Shown here piece after piece: positions 59,275 through 64,000 of a stretch of 64,000 nucleotides of DNA. A program made the translations under genes and the position numbers. Source of the DNA: Deltaproteobacteria bacterium. GTDB lineage: Bacteria; Myxococcota; JADLHZ01. Each line of letters begins with the position of its first letter. Position 1 is the first letter of the stretch. Below the pieces are notes generated by a model. That model had not been told where the DNA came from, did not search any database, and worked only from the letters and a program-made list of their open reading frames with translations. The stretch covers positions 62,001 through 126,000 of the forward strand of contig JADLHZ010000085.1 of assembly GCA_020848545.1 (NCBI GenBank). Direction: 5' to 3'.

Positions 59275-60912
59275 CTAGCGGCGCCCCTTTTTCCGCGCTT
59301 GCTTCTGCGCCTTCCGCTTGGCCTTCTTGTCCTTCTGCGACGGTTGATTCGGCCGCGCGCCGCCGGCTCGCGGTGCCGCAAACCCCGGCGGCGTGAACCC
59401 GCGCGGCATCGCCTGCATCGCGCTCGCGAGCTCTGGCGGCATCCCGGCCATACCACCCATTCCACCCATGCCACCCGGCATCTTCGGCATGCCCTTCATG
59501 CCGCCGAAGACGTCGTCCATGCTCATGTTTCGGATGTTGCGCATCTGCGCGAGCTGCTTGAAGCCCGGCAGCTGCCCGAGCAGGCCCGGCGCTTGCCCGA
59601 TCTGCTGCATCATCGTCTGCATCATGTTGAAGCGGCCGATGAGGTCGGTCACCTCTTGGTCTTTGACGCCCGAGCCCTTGGCGATGCGGGCCGCGCGCGA
59701 CTTGTCGATCTTTGCGGGATCGTCGCGCTCCTTCTGCGTCATCGACTTGATCATCGCTTCGATGCGCACGAGCTGCTTGTCGTCGACGTTGACGCCTTCG
59801 GGCATGCCGCCGCCGCCAAAGAGCGGGAACTTGTCCAAGATGTCTTTGAACGAGCCCATCTTCTGGATGACTTTGATCTGCTCGAGAAAGTCGGTGAGCG
59901 TGAACTTGCCGGCGAGGAGCTTCTTCGTGTCGCGCTCGGCCTGCTTCTCGTCGACGACCTGCTCGAAGTCCTTCATCAGGCCGACGATGTCGCCCATGCC
60001 GAGGATGCGGCTCGCGAGGCCTTCGGGGCGGAACACCTCGAGCTTGTCGAGCGTCTCGCCCATGCCGAGGAACTTGATCGGCTTCTTCGTGACCTCGCGA
60101 ATCGAGAGCGCCGCACCGCCGCGCGCGTCGCCATCGAGCTTCGTCATGATGAAGCCGGAGAGCGGCAGGCGGCGGTTGAACTCGGCTGCGGTGCGGACGG
60201 CGTCTTGGCCGCTCATCGCGTCGACGACGAGAAAGATGTTATCCGGCTTCGACTTCTCTTTGATCTGCTCGAGCTCGTGCATCAGCTCGTCGTCGATCGC
60301 CAGGCGACCGGCGGTGTCGAAGATGACGACGTCACGGCCGCTGTCGCGCGCCTTGCGCAGGGCGTGCGCGCACATGTCTTCGGGCTTCACGCCCGGCTCG
60401 TGGAAGACTGGGACCCCGAGCTGCTCGCCGAGCACCTTCAGCTGATCGACGGCGGCGGGGCGATAGATGTCGGCGGCGACGAGCAGCGGCTTTCGTTTGT
60501 CTTTGAGCAAGTAGCTCGCGAGCTTGCCGGTGGTCGTCGTCTTACCGGTGCCCTGCAAGCCGACCATCATGATCGTCGTGACCGGCCGGCGGAAGGTGAT
60601 CGGCTGCGCTTCTTTTGCGTCCTGCGCGCCGAGCAGCGCTTCGAGCTCTTCCTGGCAGATGGCGATGAAGTGCTCTTCCGGCGACGCCTTCAGCTTCTTC
60701 TTCCCGTCGACCTCGGTCGCGACGACCTTGCCGATGGCCTTGTCTTTGACGCGGTCGACGAAGGTCTTGACGACGTTGATCTCGACGTCGGCTTCGAGCA
60801 GCGACACGCGCACGTCGCGGACGGCATCTTCGATGTTCTCGGCGGTCAGCTCGGTCTTGCCGGTGAGCTTGGCCTTCGCCGCGGAAAAACCCTTGGAGAC
60901 GATCTCTAACAT
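59275..60912 (-). CDS. ffh: Signal recognition particle protein Ffh
   Basis: 545 residues, longer than E. coli Ffh (about 450). N-domain (about 1-100); G-domain (about 105-300) with GLQGTGKTTTTGKLA, DTAGRL, TKLDGDARGG; M-domain (about 330-455) rich in Met with RGSGVKDQEV-like turn (RIAKGSGVKDQEV). The C-tail (about 460-545) is Met/Gly-rich (GGMGGMGGMAGMPP), then basic (KKAKRKAQKQARKKGRR). Ffh with 4.5S RNA targets membrane proteins. A basic tail is found in several myxobacterial copies. Confidence 0.97.
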   Translation of the reverse strand: MLEIVSKGFSAAKAKLTGKTELTAENIEDAVRDVRVSLLEADVEINVVKTFVDRVKDKAIGKVVATEVDGKKKLKASPEEHFIAICQEELEALLGAQDAKEAQPITFRRPVTTIMMVGLQGTGKTTTTGKLASYLLKDKRKPLLVAADIYRPAAVDQLKVLGEQLGVPVFHEPGVKPEDMCAHALRKARDSGRDVVIFDTAGRLAIDDELMHELEQIKEKSKPDNIFLVVDAMSGQDAVRTAAEFNRRLPLSGFIMTKLDGDARGGAALSIREVTKKPIKFLGMGETLDKLEVFRPEGLASRILGMGDIVGLMKDFEQVVDEKQAERDTKKLLAGKFTLTDFLEQIKVIQKMGSFKDILDKFPLFGGGGMPEGVNVDDKQLVRIEAMIKSMTQKERDDPAKIDKSRAARIAKGSGVKDQEVTDLIGRFNMMQTMMQQIGQAPGLLGQLPGFKQLAQMRNIRNMSMDDVFGGMKGMPKMPGGMGGMGGMAGMPPELASAMQAMPRGFTPPGFAAPRAGGARPNQPSQKDKKAKRKAQKQARKKGRR

Positions 60913-60954
60913 GCGGCCGCAGCTAGCAGCCTCGGCGCGCTTTTTCTAGCTTCT

Positions 60955-61611
60955 CTAAGTCATTGGCTCTTGCGGGTGGGCCTGCTCTTCGAGCTTCCAC
61001 ATGAGCTGCACGAGGCGCTTCTTGTCCTTCGGCGACGTGTCGGTGAAGCGCACGCCAAAGCTGCCCGGCGGGCCGTTGTCGCGCCAGACGACCTCGCCGC
61101 CGAGGCGCAGCGCCGTCAACGCGCGCGGGGGCCGCAGGTAGATGACGAGCTGCTTGCCGATCGGCGGCGGCTTATCGGACATCACCCGCAGGCCGCCGAG
61201 CGAGAGATCGCGGAGCATGTCGCGCGCCAGGCTGAACATCGAGTTGTAGCGGATCTTCAGCGCGATGGGCAGCCGTCGCGACTGCCGCTTCGACATCTGC
61301 ACACGCGGCTCGGACGCAAAGGAGAGCATGCGGCGGACGGCGTCGCTCTGATCAGCAGCGAAGGCGACCCCTACGCCTTTCTCTAGCCCGCCGCGCCCAG
61401 CGCCGCCCCGACGCGTGCGTCGCCACATCACCTTACCGCGCAGTTTGTAGGTCTCGGTGGCGAAGCGAATCAGCACGACGACTTGGGCGCCGGCGCTCAC
61501 TTGATCGTAGCCCGGCACGAAGATGCCGCCGCAGGGATCCACTTCGACGAAGTAGTCGTGCAGTTGGTTCGGGTGGTTGAGCCGGAGCTCGAGCTCGAGG
61601 ACGACGGACAT
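60955..61611 (-). CDS. Tandem PilZ-type protein (one canonical domain)
   Basis: 218 residues. The second half (about 108-218) has RQSRR (RxxxR) and DLSLGG (DxSxxG) and should bind c-di-GMP. The first half (about 1-95) has the PilZ-like barrel but lacks RxxxR and has VDPCGG in place of the second motif, so it probably does not bind. This is the third PilZ gene of the window. It is separated from ffh by 42 bp in the same direction. Confidence 0.85.
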   Translation of the reverse strand: MSVVLELELRLNHPNQLHDYFVEVDPCGGIFVPGYDQVSAGAQVVVLIRFATETYKLRGKVMWRRTRRGGAGRGGLEKGVGVAFAADQSDAVRRMLSFASEPRVQMSKRQSRRLPIALKIRYNSMFSLARDMLRDLSLGGLRVMSDKPPPIGKQLVIYLRPPRALTALRLGGEVVWRDNGPPGSFGVRFTDTSPKDKKRLVQLMWKLEEQAHPQEPMT

Positions 61612-61625
61612 GCGCTGCGAGGGTG

Positions 61626-62717
61626 CTAGAACGTGCGGTCACATCGACGCAAGCTGGCGTTGTAGGTGTTGTCGCTGAAGGTGCCCGGCCTGTCCTTGTA
61701 GTCGCAGGCGACGATCTTCGACGGCGGGTTCGGAATCTGCGGCTTCGGGGTCGTGCGACACCTCGGCATCGGATCGGCCTCGATGCGGCACTGCCCGGGC
61801 GTGCTCGTCTCGACGAAGGTGTTCGTCCAGCAGCTCGCCATCGGTGCGTTCGGGCTCGCGCAATCGGCGTCGTTTGCGCAGGGCTTGCTGCAGTAAGCCG
61901 AGAGGTTGTCGAGTCCCGCGGTGCACGAAAGCCCCCCGACGCCGCCGGTCGCGAGGGACTGATCGCACTCGCCGGCGCGCTGGCAGCACTCGTAGAGCCC
62001 GAGCTTTCCGGAGACGCAGGCGCCGCCGCCGTCCGCGGTCTTCGTGCACTTGCCGGCTTCGGCGCGGTTGCTCGTCGTCGCGCAGTCCGAGTCCTGCGTG
62101 CAGCGCTTCGGCACGTAGTAGCAGAACAGCCGCGGCCGACAGTAGTTCGTGAGGAACTGCCCCGAGCCATTCGTCTTGGCGCCGCTGTAGAGCCGCGTGT
62201 CGTGCGACGACAGCGACGGAAAGCAACAGAGGTTGTCGAAGTCGCGCTTGCAGTCGCCGACGCAGCCGATCGGCGCTTTGCCCCAGCACTCAGAGTCGGC
62301 GCTGCATTCGGTGGTGCACGACTTGACGTTGCCGAGATCGGGATCGCCGGTGAAGACGGCGTTACAGAGCGGCGCGCCTTCGCCGCAGGCGCCGAATTGA
62401 TCGGTCGCGGTCGAGACGCCGTTGTTGTTCGGCGAGGCGCACAGGTTGCCGAGCGAGGTGTCGTTGCTCGGGCTCTTCACCGTCTTCGGGATCTCGCTGT
62501 TGTCGAGGCAGGCGTAGATGTTTTCGTTCACCGGCGCGCAGATCGTCGTGCCGGCGCACTCTATCGGCGTCGAGCACATCTTGCGGCAACGGTTGAGCGT
62601 CGGGACGCACATGTGCTTTTCGGGGCACTCGGAGGTCGTCGAGCAGGTGGTGTTGCAGGCTTCCGAGAGGAACACGGTCGCGAGCACGGCGGCGTACAGC
62701 GCGAAGCGAATGAACAT
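61626..62717 (-). CDS. Cys-rich exported lipoprotein-like protein
   Basis: 363 residues. The signal (MFIRFALYAAVLATVFLSEAC) ends with a lipobox-like SEAC. The mature part has more than 35 Cys in short loops (CSTTSECPEKHMCVPTLNRC, CTQDSDCATTSNRAEAGKC, CANDADCASP), a repeated C-x(3-5)-DSDCA or similar pattern seen in many myxobacterial surface proteins. Likely disulfide-bonded and secreted. The two structured elements lie just upstream of its start, in its probable 5' region. Confidence 0.75.
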   Translation of the reverse strand: MFIRFALYAAVLATVFLSEACNTTCSTTSECPEKHMCVPTLNRCRKMCSTPIECAGTTICAPVNENIYACLDNSEIPKTVKSPSNDTSLGNLCASPNNNGVSTATDQFGACGEGAPLCNAVFTGDPDLGNVKSCTTECSADSECWGKAPIGCVGDCKRDFDNLCCFPSLSSHDTRLYSGAKTNGSGQFLTNYCRPRLFCYYVPKRCTQDSDCATTSNRAEAGKCTKTADGGGACVSGKLGLYECCQRAGECDQSLATGGVGGLSCTAGLDNLSAYCSKPCANDADCASPNAPMASCWTNTFVETSTPGQCRIEADPMPRCRTTPKPQIPNPPSKIVACDYKDRPGTFSDNTYNASLRRCDRTF

Positions 62718-62737
62718 GCGGGGGTTGATAGCGCGGA

Positions 62738-62850
62738 TTCGCGGGTTCGAAAAGGCGGCAGAGGGTGGAGGGACCGGGTGACTCGTAGGAGTTGGAGGGT
62801 GCCGTGCGAATCTATGTGTGGTCTCTCTGCCGCTTTTTCGAACCCGCGAA
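62738..62850. ncRNA. Structured element A: long stem-loop with conserved loop (novel)
   Basis: The left arm 62738-62763 is complementary to the right arm 62825-62850 over 26 bp with one G-T wobble. The 61-base interior includes GACCGGGTGACTCGT and GGAGGGTGCCGTGCGAATC, shared with element B. Could act as RNA on either strand, or as a folded DNA strand. Placed 21 bp upstream of the Cys-rich gene start, it may be part of its 5' leader. Only structure and repetition are seen; the class is unknown. Confidence 0.55.
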
Positions 62851-62867
62851 GTGTGGGGGGCCGAACT

Positions 62868-62963
62868 GGACGAAAAAAACGGTAGAGGGTGGAGGACGAC
62901 CGGGTGACTCGTGGAGGGTGCCGTGCGAATCTATGTATGGTCTCTCTACCGTTTTTTTCGTCC
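62868..62963. ncRNA. Structured element B: second copy with different but complementary arms (novel)
   Basis: The left arm 62868-62887 (ending ACGGTAGAG) pairs perfectly with the right arm 62944-62963 (starting CTCTACCGT) over 20 bp. The interior matches element A except for a 7-base gap, a 2-base insertion and a substitution. Arms differ from A by compensating changes: a C-G pair in A (62759/62829) is T-A here (62883/62948), and GG/CT becomes AAA/TTT. Confidence 0.55.
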
Positions 62964-63020
62964 CGCTCAGCGCCGCGCGCCCCGCGTTACAACTACAGTA
63001 TCGGTAAGCACTGTCAGGTG

Positions 63021-63049
63021 TTGTGCGAAAAAGTGGGTCCGTGTAGGAT
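63021..63049 (+). promoter_or_regulatory. Possible sigma-70-like promoter in the gap before queD
   Basis: TTGTGC (63021-63026) and TAGGAT (63044-63049) are 17 bp apart on the plus strand. It would drive transcription toward the GGTCCC palindromes and antisense to queD. Weak match; no plus-strand gene follows. Confidence 0.2.
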
Positions 63050-63072
63050 AAAGGATCACCGCCGCCTCCGCT

Positions 63073-63133
63073 CCCCGGTCCCTTTTCGACGCCATTCCTT
63101 CCCCGGTCCCTTTTCGCCGAAAAGGGACCGGGG
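63073..63133. repeat. GGTCCC-type palindromic repeat downstream of queD
   Basis: CCCCGGTCCCTTTTCG occurs at 63073-63088 and again at 63101-63116, followed by its exact reverse complement at 63118-63133 after a 1-base centre. The last two form a 33-bp palindrome, a strong hairpin or cruciform, in the spot where queD transcription should end. The GGTCCC/GGGACC core is shared with the palindromes at 2721-2780. The whole gap 62718-63168 holds only these elements, the A/B pair and no gene. Confidence 0.65.
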
Positions 63134-63168
63134 AGGAATTCGGAGGAATTCGGGGGATTCGGGGCGGT

Positions 63169-63525
63169 TTAGGCGGTGTAGACCGCGGCGGAGGTGCACG
63201 TTTCGGAGACGAGGATCTTCGAGAGCGACGGCAGGGTCGGCTTCAGGCGCGCCCAGATCCACTCGGCGAGCACTTCGCTCGTCGGGTTCTCGAGGCCGGC
63301 GATCTCGTTCAAATAGTAGTGATCGAGCTTCAGCCGCAGCGGCTCGAAGGCGTCTTTGATCTCGGCGAAGTCCATGACCCACCCGAGCTTCGGGTCGAGC
63401 GGGCCACGCACCCAAATCTGCACCCGGTATGAGTGCCCGTGCAGGCGCTGGCACTTGTGATCCAGCGGCACGTTCGGCAGCCGATGCGCCGCTTCGAAGG
63501 TGAACTCTTTGTAGATCTCGGTCAC
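63169..63525 (-). CDS. queD: 6-carboxytetrahydropterin synthase QueD
   Basis: 118 residues, GTG start with GGGAGG about six bases before, directly after the upstream stop. Zinc ligands H14, H29 and H31 and the catalytic Cys25 in CQRLHGH (Cx3HGH) are present, then VMDFAEIKDAF and the later Glu-rich stretch. QueD converts 7,8-dihydroneopterin triphosphate to 6-carboxytetrahydropterin in queuosine synthesis; some relatives act in pterin salvage. The neighbouring FolB-like gene also acts on dihydroneopterin-type compounds. Confidence 0.93.
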   Translation of the reverse strand: MTEIYKEFTFEAAHRLPNVPLDHKCQRLHGHSYRVQIWVRGPLDPKLGWVMDFAEIKDAFEPLRLKLDHYYLNEIAGLENPTSEVLAEWIWARLKPTLPSLSKILVSETCTSAAVYTA

Positions 63526-64000
63526 TCAGCCTCCCGTCCCGAACGCGTTGAAGAACCGGATCGGCTCGACGTCCGAGAGCTTCTCCGTCGGCACGTCGAC
63601 CTCGACCTCGTCGCTCGGAATGAACGCCGGCCGGTCGATGCACAGAAACGATTGCTCGGTCGCCGTCGGGTTGTCGTAGCGGTGCGCAAAGCCGCGCGGC
63701 CACGAGCGCCCGAGCCCAGGATCGACGCGGCGGCCCTGCAACAAGAGCCCGTCGCCGAGCACGAGCTCGCTCTCGTCGATCTGCGTGTGCACGTGCGTCG
63801 GCACGGCTTTCCCCGGCGCCACGCGCTCGCGATAGATGCCGCACTCCTTCGTCTCGAACAACACGTCGACGAAGCCGAACGCCTTCCTCTCGGTGACGTA
63901 ACGATAGTCCGACGCCTCGCGCACGATCTCGATCGCGGGGATGCCGGCGCCCGCGAGCGCCTGCGGCTTCACGAGCTTCACCTCGACGCGCTGGACTTGC
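63526..64000 (-). CDS. Dihydroneopterin aldolase-like / cupin fusion (5' end outside window)
   Basis: The frame stays open to the right edge; a GTG at 63981 exists but the sequence before it (QVQRVEVKLVKPQAL) fits the last strand of FolB, so the gene very likely starts outside. Residues after IEIVREA continue into a cupin-like domain (RERVAPGKAVPTHVHTQIDESELVLGDGLLLQG, then GFAHRYDNPT, CIDRPAFIP). FolB cleaves dihydroneopterin in folate synthesis. The cupin part keeps HxH and later His, so it may bind metal. It directly precedes queD. Confidence 0.65.
   Translation of the reverse strand, partial: QVQRVEVKLVKPQALAGAGIPAIEIVREASDYRYVTERKAFGFVDVLFETKECGIYRERVAPGKAVPTHVHTQIDESELVLGDGLLLQGRRVDPGLGRSWPRGFAHRYDNPTATEQSFLCIDRPAFIPSDEVEVDVPTEKLSDVEPIRFFNAFGTGG

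Noticed and set aside
62738-62963. Integron attC sites or a retron RNA
   Set aside because: No conserved GTTRRRY-type core, no integrase and no reverse transcriptase are present in the window.
62792-63007. Small plus-strand frames over the structured A/B elements
   Set aside because: The two repeat copies fall in different contexts and no ribosome site is present; conserved pairing explains the sequence better.

Overview
The window looks like a chromosomal segment from a GC-rich Gram-negative bacterium, most likely a member of the Myxococcota or a related deltaproteobacterial lineage. The reasons are two eukaryotic-type Ser/Thr kinases (one with a PEGA domain), several PilZ and TPR proteins, many lipoproteins and outer-membrane proteins, a class III adenylate cyclase, a DUF1588/DUF1501-type secreted pair, and very GC-biased codons that create long mirror ORFs on the opposite strand. 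This is an inference from gene content. No rRNA, tRNA, CRISPR array, prophage or intact insertion sequence was seen.

Layout. 1-5.3 kb: an edge-truncated fatty acid hydroxylase-family gene, mreB-mreC, a PEGA Ser/Thr kinase and a TPR membrane protein. 5.3-14.1 kb: a beta-helix lipoprotein, an unknown protein, an MreD-like membrane protein, a TPR protein, a TolC-family protein, an alpha/beta hydrolase and an unusual permuted methyltransferase. 14.1-21.7 kb: an M23 peptidase coupled to a TsaC/Sua5 protein, a barrel-like protein, the DUF1588/DUF1501-type pair and two small unknown genes. 21.8-31.6 kb: a TPM / Tim44-zinc-ribbon pair, a receiver-PilZ-PilZ protein, a PilZ protein, a DTW tRNA-modification enzyme, a 32-residue lipoprotein missed by size filters, a B12-type radical SAM protein, and an adenylate cyclase coupled to a 7TM-GAF receptor.

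31.7-37.3 kb is a tight operon: BKACE-family enzyme, cytochrome b561-like protein, YceI, Tat-exported double Rieske protein, lipoprotein and FadL-like porin. It reads as an envelope redox/lipid module. 37.3-45.4 kb runs on the minus strand: metallophosphoesterase, GT39-like membrane protein and an anchored unknown in one operon, then an unknown protein, then a lytic transglycosylase overlapping a second Ser/Thr kinase. 45.4-49.0 kb: an RRM protein, comEC and a Phd/VapC-type toxin-antitoxin pair. 49.0-54.9 kb: a PEGA lipoprotein and an operon led by a TonB-domain/receptor fusion. 55-64 kb: lgt, FMN-type glutamate synthase, a phospholipase D-like protein, a lipoprotein, ffh, a tandem PilZ protein, a Cys-rich lipoprotein, queD and a FolB-like/cupin fusion cut by the right edge.

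The most interesting non-coding signal is at 62738-62963. Two adjacent elements there have nearly identical loops, while their 20-26 bp stem arms differ in sequence yet stay fully complementary. That compensatory pattern suggests a selected structure (RNA, or single-stranded DNA used by a mobile element). Other palindromes sit at 2721-2780, 49835-49985 and 63073-63133.
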